DNA of 64,000 nt from Labia minor (GCA_963082975.1 OY720348.1:74921719-74985718); one strand, 5' to 3'. Shown: positions 13,590 to 25,184, counted from the first letter of the stretch. The notes: generated from the sequence alone by a model not told the origin. Numbers and translations are program-made.

Positions 13590-14455
13590 TAAAAACCTAA
13601 GTTATCATATATCATTTTCTTCCATTTCTGATCATAAAAACGAATCATTGCATATTTCATCGATATCATAATTTTTTATCATTGATTTCATAGAAAAAGC
13701 GTGAATTTTTCATAATATTTCAGGCAAAATGCTACTTTTTTAAATAGAAATGTAAAATATATTTATTATATATCATTTTCTTCCATTTCTCATCCTAAAG
13801 ACGTATCAATAAATATTTCATCGATATCATAATTTTTTTAATTTATTTAATAGAAAAAGCGTGAATTTTTCATAATATTTCTTGCAAAATGCTACTCTTT
13901 TAAATACAAATGGAAGATTTATTTATTATATATCATTTTCTTCCATTTCTGGTCCTAAACACGACTCAATTCATATTTCATCGAAATCATAATTTTTTTC
14001 ATTGATTTCATAGAAAAAACATGAATTTGTCATAATATTTCAAACAAAATGCTACTTTTTTAAATATAAATGTAAAATATATTCATTATATATAATTTTC
14101 TTCCATTTCTGGTTCTAAACACGAATCAATTCATATTTCATCATGACTTTAATCAATTCGATATATATATTTTTGTATTTTATATTATTTTAATCCATTT
14201 TAGATTATTAATATGGATCCATTCATATTTTTTAGATTTATAGACAATTTTCATTGAAAAAGCATGAGTTTTCGAAATTTAATGGGGAAAATATGACTTG
14301 AATCAATTCGATAGATATATTTATGTATTATATATCAATTTAATTTATTTTAGATTATTAATACGAATCTGTTCATATTTTTTGATATCTTATTAATTTT
14401 CATTGAAAAAGAATGGTTTTTCGAAATTTTATAGTTAAAATTATATATAAATGGG
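13590..14455 (+). repeat. diverged 160-bp satellite monomers (outer block)
   Basis: Units begin at about 13611, 13771, 13931 and 14091, exactly 160 bp apart. Each has TATCATTTTCTTCCATTTCT, ATTTCATCGATATCATAATT, GATTTCATAGAAAAA, TTTCATAATATTTC and AAAATGCTACTTTTTTAAAT, which matches the 1-9370 monomer in order and spacing. The last 300 bp (from 14144) hold two further decayed units about 147 bp apart, marked by AATCAATTCGATA. Confidence 0.9.
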
Positions 14456-14574
14456 TTGAAAATTAATAATTAATAATTTGTTAACACTCTTTATTCGATA
14501 TAGGAAAATTAAATGACTTCATCAATTTATTATACAGCGACTCCGTAAATACAAAATATTATATACTAGCTGTT

Positions 14575-14760
14575 CAATCAGTATATTAAATAAAACATTT
14601 ATTTGTTTTTGTGTTCTTATTTTTAATATATTTTAATTTAATCATTAAATTAATTATATATTATTATTGTAAATTTTATATCTAGCTATCTCTATGCTCT
14701 ATGGTAGCCGCAACAATCACATTTCTCGAAGTGTCCCTTCATCCATTGTGAATCCACCCA
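14575..14760 (-). mobile_element. LINE 3'-end fragment
   Basis: The sequence TTTGTGTTCTTATTT, the run ATTTTAATTTAATCA, and CCGCAACAATCACATTTCTC / AAGTGTCCCT match 61420-61580 in order. That locus is the C-terminal and 3' end of a LINE ORF read on the minus strand. This copy is truncated and diverged. Confidence 0.65.
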
Positions 14761-15170
14761 TAATAATATCTTACTTACTTGAAATTGAAAATCCAATTAT
14801 GAGGTCAAAATTAAAATGATATATTCATATAATCTTAAAAATTACAAGAGGTAATAATATTCGCAATGTTAATGTTTTCAGTGTTTTATAAATAATTTAA
14901 AAAGGCCAATATTAGAAAAATAAAATTAAAAATATAATAAAATTTAAATATAAATATAACATAAAAAATAAAAACATAAACATTCTTTGAATAACAACAT
15001 GTAGATATCAAATTTTAAATAAGTTGACATGTGGCCAGGCGCACAACCGACCGGCGGTTTGAAATAAATTAATTTCCAGCTACAGAAACAATTTCAAATA
15101 TTTTAAATGTATTTGTTAACGTTTAAGGGGTGTATGTTTTATGACTATTTTTTTTAATTTATGTTCTTTT

Positions 15171-15525
15171 AAATTATTTGAATGGCGATTCGGTGAATCG
15201 GGTATTAATATTACCAGCCAAACCCAATTGTAATAAATAATTAAAAATTTAGTAAAAAGTATATAATAATAAATTGTATAAATTTGTTAAAGAGTCGAGC
15301 GATAGTTCGGTGTCCCAGGCTCGGGGTCCCGGTACTAACATATTATACAATATATATTTATATCAACAGGCCTACTTTTCTGTTTGAATGCTATTATTTG
15401 AATGGCGATCCGGTGAATCAGTTATTAATATTATCAGCCAAACCCGATAATAAAGAATCATTTTTTTTAACTTAATTACCGAGCCCAGGCTCGGGGTCCC
15501 GGTACTAACATATTATACAATATAT
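15171..15525. repeat. interspersed repeat R1, locally duplicated
   Basis: Two direct copies lie side by side: ATTTGAATGGCGATYCGGTG at 15177 and 15396, and CCCAGGCTCGGGGTCCCGG at 15313 and 15482. The GTCGAGCGATAGYTCGGTG core also occurs at 29690-29785 and 37320-37408. The core contains the inverted stretch GAGCGATAGCTC. The class is unknown. Confidence 0.65.
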
Positions 15526-16715
15526 ATATATATATATATATATAACTATGCGAGATAAACAGGTTTAAATGTATATTTAATTTCGAAAAAACATAAAAAT
15601 AATGATAAATTAATTTAAAAAAAAAATATTTAAATTTAATAAATTCAAAGGAAAAAAAATTTTCATTATACTATTAAATCTTAATTGGTTTGGTTGAATG
15701 TATTTCTTAATGGTTTGTCATGTTTGTACACTTTGTCATGGTGCAAATGGCACCCAGAACGGAAACATCCTTTAAATTCTCAAGTAAACTTTATTATTAT
15801 TGTTATTATTATTTAAATTTAAACAAGAGAAGATTTTTTAAAAATTAAAAAAAATGTAGAAAATAAAAATAATAATAATAAAATTCAGATTTCATTTTTC
15901 TCTAGGTTTCTTTTTTTATGGTGGTTGAGGGGTTGTGCTGCCAGTCGTTTATGATTTTATCCCAAATTCCATTACTTACCATTTAATTTTATTTTTCCTT
16001 GATGTATTATAGTTCTATTTATTTTTTTATTGGTCTGCCCTATACCGTCCCTCATACAACAAAGAGAAATGTCGTTGTCCATCCACCTCGACCCTTTTCT
16101 CTTCGCTTTTAATTCGTTGTCGTTTAATATAATAAAAGAGATATGATATTTCATTTACGACATGGACTTGGAATATAAAGTCGAAAAGTTATTAATGATC
16201 CTTAGTATAGGAAAAGAGATAATATTCTACATATTGCTTGAGAATTGTTTTATTTCCAATTTTTTGTCTGTTTTGAGTTATCCAGCCAAACAAATCCTTT
16301 CAAATGAGGTTCTGTTCAATTTTAATTACAGATCATTTTTTAGATTGTTATTTTATTTATTTTTTCTATTTTATATTATTAAATGCTGGAAAAATTACAA
16401 TATTAATTCGAGTGATTAAACAATACGCGAGTGTTGTTATATATAGTGGGTTTGGGTCATTGGAGGGGGAGAAACAGACATAGAAACTAATTTGTTTTAA
16501 ACAAGTCTATTAAAAAAGACGTAAGCTAAAATATATAGTGAATCCATACGAGCCCCATTATGGGAATATTTTATCATAGATTTTTTAAAATAAACGTTCT
16601 CTTATAGAAAGAACTAATCTCTTCTACATAAGATTTGAAATTTTTGGGAGAAAATATACTTAATTATGTAAGTTGATTAGTTAAGGAATTTTATAAAGTT
16701 GATTATATATATGAA
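15526..16715. other. no gene seen; AT-rich intergenic
   Basis: The stretch contains a (TA)n run at 15519-15544 and low-complexity AT DNA. An 85-codon ORF at 16162-16419 is almost entirely I/F/L/N/Y and looks like a chance product of AT-rich DNA, so I do not call it. Confidence 0.5.
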
Positions 16716-16949
16716 GGCGCCATTGGGTGTGTGGGTAGCGAACCTGCCTCACATTCACATGGTCCCGGGTTCAAGTCCCGGGCCTGGCAAGGGAATTTCC
16801 CAACCCAGCCTCCGGGAACAACCTTGGGGAAAAACTACTTGATAGCGCCTCCGATCAAGATTGAGAGGTTGAGAGGACCCGTTCTACTGATCATAGGACA
16901 CCTCATTGATATAGCATAGCACGTACAAAAGTCAAAGGTTTTTTTTTTT
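16716..16949 (+). mobile_element. tRNA-derived SINE, family A
   Basis: The head GGCGCCATTGGGTGTGTGGG continues into TAGCGAACC and a clear RNA polymerase III B box, GGTTCAAGTCC, inside the stem CCCGGGTTCAAGTCCCGGG. A conserved body follows (CCGGGAACAACCTTGGGGA, GCGCCTCCGATCAAG, CCGTTCTACTGATCATAGGA, GTACAAAAGTCAAAGG), then a T-run. This copy lacks an internal stretch of about 30 bp found in 24907-25184. The head resembles a tRNA but does not fold as a full functional tRNA gene. Confidence 0.9.
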
Positions 16950-17168
16950 GATTATAAATATAGTTAAGAAATTTATGTTATTATAATAAAATCAATGGAT
17001 ACATAAATATATATAGAATATAAAGAATGAAAATGTCAAACATAATTTTCAAGGGAACCAGGCGAAATCCTGTTTAGGAAAAAGGGATAAAATGAATGAA
17101 AGAAATTAATTTTATTTTTTTAGTTCAAGAATCAATGAGAGGTAAGATTGAATTTTATTAAATATAGA
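16950..17168. other. no feature seen
   Basis: AT-rich DNA without an ORF or recognisable repeat. Confidence 0.4.
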
Positions 17169-17430
17169 CCAATTTACACGGGATTAGTACTTGTCATTAG
17201 TTCAGGGGTGGGTAAATACTTTTAAGCGCGGGCCAAAATTAAATTTTCAAAATGTCTTCCGGGTCGGAAGACCATAAAAAAAATTTATCTTTTTTTTAAG
17301 AGACATATTAAACGAAAAATCAAAATAAGAGCCAACTTTTTCAACGGGCCGGCGGGAGTTCCAAAAGCCCGCGCTTAAAAGTATTTGCCCACTCCTGAAT
17401 AATGACAAGTACTAAGCCCGTGTAAATTGG
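17169..17430. mobile_element. long-TIR palindromic MITE (hAT-like inner ends)
   Basis: The left side CCAATTTACACGGG..TTAGTACTTGTCATTA is matched by its reverse complement on the right, ending 17430. Inside it the ends CAGGGGTGGGTAAATACTTT (17203) and AAAGTATTTGCCCACTCCTG (to 17397) form a second pair of inverted termini continuing GTTTAAGCGCGGGC-like. The whole is a nearly continuous inverted repeat of about 65 bp around a 130-bp AT-rich centre. It may be one element with long TIRs, or a hAT MITE (17203-17397) inside an older palindromic one. Confidence 0.8.
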
Positions 17431-18060
17431 GCTTATGAGAGGGAGGGACTAATATGGGAACTGATAGAGAAGATTCAAAGGGTAAAGGACATAATGGTTA
17501 ACCTTAAACAAATTCATTAACTCTTGAAGAATAAAAAAAAAAATAAAATAAAATAAAAAAAAAGGGGAGAGAATACCTAATTACTTTAATTGATAACGAA
17601 TATGTAAAATTATATTTTTAATTTACCAGTTCTAATACGAATGATAATGATTTAATTTGATAATTTTAACAAGCGTAATTAAATATTTAAAAATAAATGT
17701 ATTTTTATATAAAATATAGCCCAGGTTTCACTTTTAAATAATAATTATAGCACATTTAAAATAATATCCATTTTATTTAGTATAATAAAAAGAGAATCAA
17801 AATCAAAATAAGAATTAATAATATTAAAGAAAAAGTTAATACATGTAAAATCAGGCAATCAGTATAAAAATAATGTAATTTTAATAAAAAATAATGAAAG
17901 ATGGAAATTTCTAAAAATTATCATATGCAATGAAATGTTGGTTCTTGACAAATTATGATTAAAAAATAGAAAGTTTATGTTTTCTAGATTCAAAATCGAT
18001 TTCTTAGTAATATAGCTATGTTTTTGTGTAAAATTCATTTTACTTATTTATTTTTTATTT
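17431..18060. other. AT-rich DNA without recognised features
   Basis: A-rich low-complexity tracts (17530-17565) and otherwise featureless AT DNA. Confidence 0.4.
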
Positions 18061-18064
18061 ATAT

Positions 18065-18235
18065 TATATTTTTTTATAACGTTTTTATTATCAATTCGCT
18101 TCATGTCTGTCTGTCCGTCTTTTCGCTCTTATAACAAATTGAAACCGATTTTTCATTAACTTTAAATTGAGATAGACTTTTGAAAATGTTTATAGATATT
18201 TCAATGGATCCCTAGAAGCTATATAAGAAATATGA
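18065..18235 (-). mobile_element. retroposon 3'-end-like fragment
   Basis: On the minus strand it reads ..AAAATCGGTTTCAATTTG.. then GACGGACAGACAGACATG. The same layout appears at 22085-22160 (+) and in part at 63040-63130 (+). A close relative lies at 30265-30395 (shared ATAGATATTTCAATGGATCC). AAATCGGTYCAGCC-type ends followed by GACAGACAGA are common at 3' ends of arthropod non-LTR elements; the family is not determined. Confidence 0.5.
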
Positions 18236-18609
18236 ATTATATAACTAATTAATTTTAATGTACTTTACTATTAATTCAAGTAGCTAGTCAAAATCTCCCC
18301 TCCCAGGATCAAATCCTCTTTGCGCCACTGTGTAGATGAAATTATATTAGTTAAATTGAATTGTTTTAATATTTATAAAATGCAATTCTTGTGATAGTAA
18401 TAATATTATATAAATAATTAATTTTTCATAATGATAAATATTTTTATATAAATTATAAATTATACATTTATAATAATAAAAAAAAATACAAAAAACTAAA
18501 AATTTGAAAATATATTAATAAAAAAAAACTTTTTAATATACATGCAATATGTAAAGGATAATAGGATAGGTTTAATTAATACTTTATTTTCTATTTTTAG
18601 GGCATTTTG

Positions 18610-19214
18610 ACTATCTCGCCAGAGATAGTATTGTGATCACGAAAATTTTCGATGTGGGGATTTTGATGTTTTTATACGTTTTGAAGGTTCCTGGAATCAT
18701 TTTCACTAAGGTTGAGAAAAATGTGTGTGTGTGTGTGTGTGTATGTATGTAGACAAGATTACTCAAAAATGGTTGGAGCTAGAATCATGAAATTTGGTAC
18801 ATGGACATTATTTAAAATTCGTAGTTTTCTATCAACTCAACTCAACTTTTGAGAAATGTAGCTCAGCCGGAAGAGGGTCATTCATTACCTACAACGTTTG
18901 ATTTTTTTTTCCTCTAAAGTGACTGTAAAAATAAAGATATATATTTAATAATTTTTCACATGATTAAAAATTGTATAAAACTGCTATATATAGAATTTCA
19001 GCTCGAAAGTACCAGATTTATTTTTTTTTTAACACTGCAAATCTCACGCGCCAACACGTGACGAGGTGCCATCAACAAAGAGCCAATCATGCGCTGGTTT
19101 AATAAATATTATCTATTAATTTTAATTTATAATTAATTGAATTTAATTTAAATATAATATATATGTTAATTAATCGAATTCAAATTGCGAGATAGGCGAG
19201 TGGAGACACTCCAG
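18610..19214 (-). mobile_element. HINE-like hairpin element, full-length copy 1
   Basis: On the minus strand it starts TGGAGTGTCTCC, followed by subterminal GCCTATCTCGC, and ends with the hairpin ACTATCTC-TGGC-GAGATAGT-like sequence (at 18610 on the plus strand ACTATCTCGCCAGAGATAGT). Length is about 605 bp, with an internal GT/AC microsatellite (18722-18747). The order of conserved blocks is identical to 22480-23087, 55149-55730 and 58015-58629. There is no ORF. Short asymmetric terminal inverted repeats, a 3' hairpin and an internal microsatellite fit Helentron-associated elements; this class is an inference. Confidence 0.8.
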
Positions 19215-19236
19215 CTAATTTATTAAAAAGGATGTA

Positions 19237-19453
19237 CAGTGATGCCTCGCATAACGAACGCCTCGCACAGCGAACGCTGCACAGAACGAACCATAATGAT
19301 TCATACAACGAACTTCGTTTCACGCAACGAACTCGCCCGAGCTTCCACGATCGCTGCCCTTGTATTGCATCCCCTTGCGTTTCACATAACCAACTTTTCG
19401 CATAACGAACTTGCTCCTGGAACGAATTAAGTTCGTTGTGTGAGGCACCACTG
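19237..19453. mobile_element. TA-flanked MITE (pogo/mariner-like)
   Basis: Termini CAGTGATGCCTCGCATAACG and CGTTGTGTGAGGCACCACTG are imperfect inverted repeats flanked on both sides by TA (19235-19236 and 19454-19455). The interior repeats AACGAAC motifs. It is non-coding. The end sequence resembles pogo/Tigger-type elements in general form; the superfamily is inferred. Confidence 0.8.
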
Positions 19454-19455
19454 TA

Positions 19456-20982
19456 TATTAAAAAGTGTTTTTATTAATTTCTTTTTTAATTCTAAATAAA
19501 TAAAAATAAAATTTCTAAACATTTTAATTTTAAACGTCTAATAGTCCCATGTCTTATAAAGAATTTAGTAATAATATGTATTTTATTATTTTTTTTTTTT
19601 AATTTAAAAAATTTATATTTTTCATTTTATTCTTATATCTATTTTTGGGGTTGAATTTAAAAAGCCAGCAGTTATATATACACTTAGCTTATTTTGTATG
19701 CTATAATGATAAGATCCTTTTTTGTACACTGTGTTTTATCCAAATAAAATAATCTTTAATTAAAATAAATGAAATTAGTTCAATTTGCTAATATCAAAAG
19801 GAGAGAGAAAGAAAGAGCGAGAGAGAGAGAGAGAGCAAATAGCATTTGCAAAAAAAAACGGGATGAATTTTTTTTCTCATTTTTATCTTCTTTAAAGTCA
19901 AATATTTCAAATTAAGTCAAAAGGACAAAAAAAGGGAAGGCAGTGGAATAAAAAAAACCCTGAAAGGAATTTAACATCAAGAAAAGAAAACGAAAAATTT
20001 TCAAGATAATTAAATCTTGGGATATTTTTGAATTGGGTAGGAAAACAATTGGCCTTTTTTGGAGAGGTGAAAAGAGAAGTGTATGATGGCATGGAAGAGA
20101 GGAGGGGAGGGGGTGGCAAATTTTCCGCCACCTTTGCAATTGAATTGATTTTGCAGCCCTGCTATTGCGTCACCGCATATCCAATTGAATTATCATTTCT
20201 TCATTTTGCATTTTTTTTTCATTGTGTGCAATAATCATTGGAAGTAGAGCTTCTCCACAGAGAAGATAAGTGAAACGGCTACCAAAATAGCATTTAGCGT
20301 GAAAATATTCATATAGGAGATAAGCCTTCTCTTTCTATTTCCCCCCTCCACTCGACTGGTTTTATTTTAACCACCTGGTTTCGAAGAAATGGTTGATCTG
20401 ATAATCACAGAAAATTTACATTTCGCTATTCGTAAACCGAGTAATTACTTTAGTAGTATTTTTTATTTTTATTTTTAACTCCTTCTCCAGCTTCCACCAC
20501 CCTCACCTGGTTATTCTATTTTTTTCTCTTGTACCGAGATTCCCTGGATCCGATAACATTGAAGATCACTCCACTTTTAGAGAAATGAATTCGTTATTAC
20601 AACAATTGTTTTTGTTCATTTTTATTTTAATTGTTGTATTTATAATTTCGATTGTTGTATTTATAATTTTAATTGTTGTATTTATATTGTATTTACTTTC
20701 ACTCGGAACACGAATTAAAAGACAATCAAGTGACTTGTAACGAATATGAAACTCTTGGAAATTGTGTTTTATAAAAATCTACAATTTTGTTTTATTTCTT
20801 GTTACATTCTAAAATAACATTCTCAAGGGAAAGAAAATTTTTTACCCAAATTATATTTGCTTCAGATTCCTTTAGATAACTAAATTTTACGCTGAGCATA
20901 AATTGTGTAAATAGGTTAATTCCTAATTTATAATCATTATTAAATTTATAATATTATTTTTATGAAATTAAATTAACAACAA
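19456..20982. other. intergenic DNA; purine-rich tracts, no supported gene
   Basis: Contains a (GA)n-rich tract at 19801-19836 and GGAGGGGAGGGGG at about 20101-20113. Short ORFs on both strands around 19907-20234 overlap each other and follow base composition (K/E/R on one strand, F/S/L on the other), so they are not called. 20625-20690 holds three copies of ATTGTTGTATTTATAATT. Confidence 0.5.
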
Positions 20983-20984
20983 TT

Positions 20985-21007
20985 GTGTGTGTGTGTGTGT
21001 GTGTGTG
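20985..21007. repeat. (GT)n microsatellite
   Basis: Perfect GT dinucleotide run. Confidence 0.95.
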
Positions 21008-21344
21008 ATTATATCTAAACATCTTATTACTGATATAAATAATAAAAATATTTATTATAATATATTAGTATGAATAATTATGAATATATTAAATTAGTAT
21101 TTTTAAAATTTCAAATTTCAAATATATTTTGTAAATTATATTAATGCCATTATGTTCTCTTTCCGATCCCTATGAAGTGACTTTTTTTCTTGTTTTTCAA
21201 TGTAATTCATCATTTTCAAATAATGTAAATGTATGTATTAATGCAATAAAAAACAATATGAATATAACATAAATATTTTTAATTTTATTTTATTTGTAAT
21301 ATATTTTGTATATAAGGAAGCGCTGGCTGACGTAGTTGGTAACT

Positions 21345-21520
21345 TCATAAAAATTTAAATTAAGAAAAACTAATGAAGTTGATTTTGCTTGAGACTGAAA
21401 CCAAAACAGATCGATTTTTCTTTATACATATTATCTATGGTGTGAATTTTAAAATATCGTTAGAGCGGTTTAATATATAATACAATATAAAAATATATAT
21501 ATATAATTATTTCTAGTATA
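21345..21520 (-). repeat. interspersed repeat R2 (copy 2)
   Basis: Reverse complement of 29105-29345: AAGAAAAACTAATGAAGTTG, CAGATCGATTTTTCTTTATA, TATCTATGGTGTGAATTT and CTAGTATAATAAG appear in reversed order. Confidence 0.75.
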
Positions 21521-21549
21521 ATAAGATATATATATATATAAGATTAATA

Positions 21550-22225
21550 AGTATTAAAATTTATTCATATTCAATATTCTAATTTTTAAATTTATTTACA
21601 ATTTAATATTAATTTTTATTAATATCAGATCACAAAAGAGAATTTATTAAACATAATAAACATAGAAAGAAACCTATAAATAAATTATAATATAATATAA
21701 TAATATTGGATTTTTTTAGAACAAATTTAAAAAATTTACTCAATTTTAAGAAGACAAAAATTTAAAACAACTCCTAATATATCATTTGTATAAAAAAATC
21801 ATATTTTAATTTTTATATAATCAATAAATCAAACTTTTAGAATAAATTAAATAATTGAAATGATATTTGAATATTAGAAATTAAAATAAGAATTGAAATA
21901 TTATAAACATTGTTTGTATGAAAATTTCTAGAATTATTAATTTTATATTCATGGACCGAAATGGATCAATAAGGCGCTGAATGGCGTATTAAATAAATTT
22001 TTAATAATTAATTTCTGAGGTTATTAAATAGATAATGATATAATATATAGCCTAAGTTAAAATAGAGGTATGCAAGAATATTGTGATGTAATTTCATAAA
22101 AATCGGTTCAGCCAATTTTAGTTCTATAACGTCAAAAATTCCGGACAGACAGACAGACAGACATGCAAAATTCAAAAGTCACTTTTTGGTTCTAGAGGTC
22201 ATGAAATGCGAAGATATGCAAAAAA
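21550..22225 (+). mobile_element. AT-rich retroposon-like element, 3' part (family shared with 62395-63135)
   Basis: Blocks such as AATATTCTAATTTTTAAATTT, CAAAAGAGAATTTATTAAA, TTTTAGAATAAATTA and GATATTTGAATATTAGAA occur in the same order at 62395-62880. The right part has TTTCATAAAAATCGGTTCAG followed by GGACAGACAGACAGACAGAC, a layout usual for 3' ends of arthropod non-LTR elements. No ORF remains. Confidence 0.6.
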
Positions 22226-22479
22226 TTTTAAATTATAAGCAATTTGCAAGATGCAGATGCATATATAAAGGCACCACGGTTTGATAGGTTGGGTGAAAGA
22301 AAATACTTCAATTTCATTATAGTACTTTTTATTTAAAAAAATATTTGTATAAAAATTCAACTTTATAATTTATTGAAATTTATATGAAAAATACTAGACT
22401 AAAAATAAAAAATTTAATAAGTACTAACCTGCTTTTTCAAAATTTACGTGATAATTGAATTGTAAGAGCCTTTCTCTAG

Positions 22480-23087
22480 CTGGAGTGTCTCCACTCGACT
22501 ATCTCGCAATTTGAGAATTGGATTAAATAACATAATAAATTATATTTAAATTCTATTTAATTAATTATAAATTATAAATTAAAATTAATAAATAATATTT
22601 ATTAAACCAGCGGATGTTTGACTCTTTGTTGATGGCACCACGTCACGTGTTGGCGCGTGAGATTTGCAGTGTTAAAAAATGAATTCTGGTACTTTCAGCG
22701 ATTCAATCAAGCTGAAATTCTATAGATAGCAGTTTTATACAATTTTTAATCATGTGAAAAATTATCAAATCTATATCTTTATTTTCATAGTCACTTTAGA
22801 GGAAAAAAAATCAAAACGTGGTAGGTAATGACCCTCTTCCGGTTGAGCTACATTTGTCAAAATTTGAGAGAAAACTACGAATTTTGAAAAATGCCCATAT
22901 ACCAAATTTCATGATTCTAGCTCAAACCGTTTTTGCGTAATCTTATCTACATACATACACACATACACACACACATTTTTCTCAACCTTAGTGAAAACAA
23001 TTCAGGAACCTTCAAAACGTATAAAAACATCAAAATCTCAACATCGAAAATTTTTCGTGATCTCAATACTATCTCTGGCGAGATAGT
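22480..23087 (+). mobile_element. HINE-like hairpin element, full-length copy 2
   Basis: Starts CTGGAGTGTCTCCACTCGAC followed by TATCTCGCAATTTGA and ends at the hairpin ACTATCTCTGGCGAGATAGT (to 23087). It carries an ACACAC-rich internal stretch at about 22950-22977. Small frames inside come from the repeat and are not genes. Confidence 0.85.
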
Positions 23088-23460
23088 AAAGATAAAGTTG
23101 ACTCAAACTGTACTTTGTCACAATCCACTGTTCCTTAGTATGCTGTGTTGAAATGTTTTTTTTTTTGCAATCTACACTCCTCTCAGATGCATTTTCGAGA
23201 GTCCTTATCACGAGCATGATTTGTTGTCCTGTAAATTAATTAATCTTGATGATCTCTTCTACGAAATACACAAACGATGAGGAGGCCAGATGCCTCATAG
23301 AGTAGTGATAATTTGATTTAATTAAATACAACAAAGGGGAAATCAATTCTTGATAACCCCTCTCTAAGCATGTAAAAAAAATGGATGATAAAATCCCCGT
23401 TTCGTTTCCTAACCACCCACTTATATTATTAATATTATATACCTATATATATATGCATCT
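23088..23460. other. no feature recognised
   Basis: Mixed-composition DNA between a HINE and a SINE; no ORF or repeat is recognised. Confidence 0.4.
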
Positions 23461-23746
23461 AAAAAAAACCTCTGACTTTGAACGTCCTACACAAGGACAA
23501 CGCCTATCAAGACGGTTATTTCAATGAGGTGTCCTATGATCAGTAGAACGGTTCCTCTCAACCTTTACCTTGATTTTCTTGATCGGAGGCGCTATCAAGT
23601 AGCTTTTCCTCAATGTTGTTCCCGGAGGCTGGGTGGACTCCGTCCCATAGAGCCCAGTTAGGGAAATTCCCTTGCCAGGCCCGGGACTTGAATCCGGGAC
23701 CATGGGAATGTGAGACAGTTTCGCTACCCTCACACCCAATGGCGCC
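23461..23746 (-). mobile_element. tRNA-derived SINE, family A
   Basis: Complete copy in reverse: T-run/CCTCTGACTTTG at the left, CTATGATCAGTAGAACGG, CTTGATCGGAGGCGC, TTGTTCCCGGAGGCTGG, the B-box complement GGACTTGAATCC inside CCCGGGACTTGAATCCGGG, ending GGCGCC at 23746. Frames read through it on either strand are SINE sequence, not host protein. Confidence 0.92.
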
Positions 23747-24039
23747 TTTAATATATATATATATATATATTAATAGAATAGGTAGTAATAGAAACCAGTA
23801 ATATAAATGAAAATAATAATATTCATCCCAAAATTATAAAATGTCGTAATCTCCAGAAGAGGAATTTTAGAAGAACATGGCACATGCATACGTTAGGGAT
23901 TCTCTTTTAAATATATAAATAAGCATGCTTTATTTTCAAGTTGAATGCTCTATGAGAGCACTAAAAATAAACAAACAATATATAAAAGAATAAAGTGCAT
24001 CCATGTGAATAAGTTTTCAATTTTTCAACCAAAGTATAT

Positions 24040-24066
24040 TCAATAATAATAATAATAATAATAATA
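24040..24066. repeat. (AAT)n microsatellite
   Basis: Run of AAT trinucleotides. Confidence 0.9.
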
Positions 24067-24207
24067 AATACTGTCAAAAAAATGAAGGGATAAGATTAAT
24101 AGATTTGATAGTAAACATTTGCCATTAAACTTAAATAGTTTTATAATTATTTAAATGAATTAACATTTAATAAATAATTTGGTTTAGTTTCTTGATAATT
24201 GATTTTT

Positions 24208-24659
24208 ACTATCTGGCCAGAGATAGTATTGCGATCACAAACATTTTCGATGTCGAAATTTTGATGTTTTTAATAAGTTTTGAAGGTTCCTGAATCATTT
24301 TCATTAACGTTGAGAAAAATATCTGTCTGTGTGTGTGTGTATGTAGACAAGATTACGCAAAAACAGTTTGAGCTAGAATCATGAAATTTGGTATACGGGC
24401 ATTACTCAAAATTCGTAGTTTTCTATTAACTTTTGAGAAATGTAGCTGAACTAGAAGAGGGTCATTACCTGCAACATTTTGATTTTTTTTCTTCTAATGT
24501 GACCGTAAAAATAAAGATAGATGTTTGATAGTTTTCACATGATTAAAAATTGTATAAAACTGCTATATATTGAATTTCAGCTTGATTGAATCCCTGAAAA
24601 TACCGGAATTAATTTTTTAATATTGCAAATCACGCGCCAGCACGTGATGAGGTGTCATC
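24208..24659 (-). mobile_element. HINE-like element, 3' part (copy 3a)
   Basis: Begins at the terminal hairpin (ACTATCTGGCCAGAGATAGT) and runs through CGATGTCGAAATTTTGATG, GTGTGTGTG, GAATCATGAAATTTGGTA to GTGATGAGGTGTCATC, where homology stops abruptly. The missing 5' part appears at 26412-26550 with the complementary breakpoint, so this is probably one half of a split element. Confidence 0.85.
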
Positions 24660-24906
24660 GAAATTTTTTATATTTTTTTTATAGTTTTTTAGTAAAAGTA
24701 TTTTTAAAACACAGCCACTTTTATTGAAATTTGTTAAAATATCGTAAAAAAAAGATCTAGAAACTAGGAAATTTTCTTAATAATTGTAGTTAATAGAGCT
24801 TTTACTAGTCCTTAGACATTTATTATACTTTAATAATTGATAATCTAATCATAACTGTAGAACCTGAGGAACGTTAAATTTATAATATCATTTTCAACGA
24901 CCTATA

Positions 24907-25184
24907 GGTGCCATTGGGTGTGTGGGTAGCGAACCTGCCTTACATTCCCATGGTCCCGGATCCAAATCCCGGGCCTGGCAAGGGAATTTCCCTAGTTGGG
25001 GTCTATGGGACCGAGTCAACCCAGCCTCCGGGAACAACCTTGGGGAAATGCTACTTGTTAGCGCCTCCGATCAAGGTAAAGGTGGAGAGGACCCGTTCTA
25101 CTGATCATAGGACACCTCATTGATAGAACCGACTTGATAGGCGTTGTTCTTGCTTAGGATGTACAAAGTCAGAGGATTTTTTTA
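24907..25184 (+). mobile_element. tRNA-derived SINE, family A (long form)
   Basis: GGTGCCATTGGGTGTGTGGG head, B-box-like GATCCAAATCC, and the CTATGGGACCGAGTCAACCC segment that 16716-16949 lacks. The CCGGGAACAACCTTGGGGA core is present, ending GTACAAAGTCAGAGGATTTT. The 75-100 bp after the T-run are shared with SINE 51710-51994 (see findings). Confidence 0.9.

Noticed and set aside
16162-16419. 85-codon membrane protein
   Set aside because: Hydrophobic I/F/L/Y/N composition is what AT-rich DNA yields by chance; no motif or splice context.
16716-16949. functional tRNA gene
   Set aside because: The head has B-box and tRNA-like features, but the same sequence recurs with a common 200-bp body and no complete cloverleaf, so it is a SINE head.
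19907-20234. overlapping 68-75 codon ORFs
   Set aside because: They mirror each other on both strands over purine/pyrimidine-biased DNA.
23521-25123. ORFs with GPG/QPPGTT motifs recurring at 23.6, 25.0 and 43.4 kb
   Set aside because: The apparent protein similarity comes entirely from SINE family A being read in several frames.
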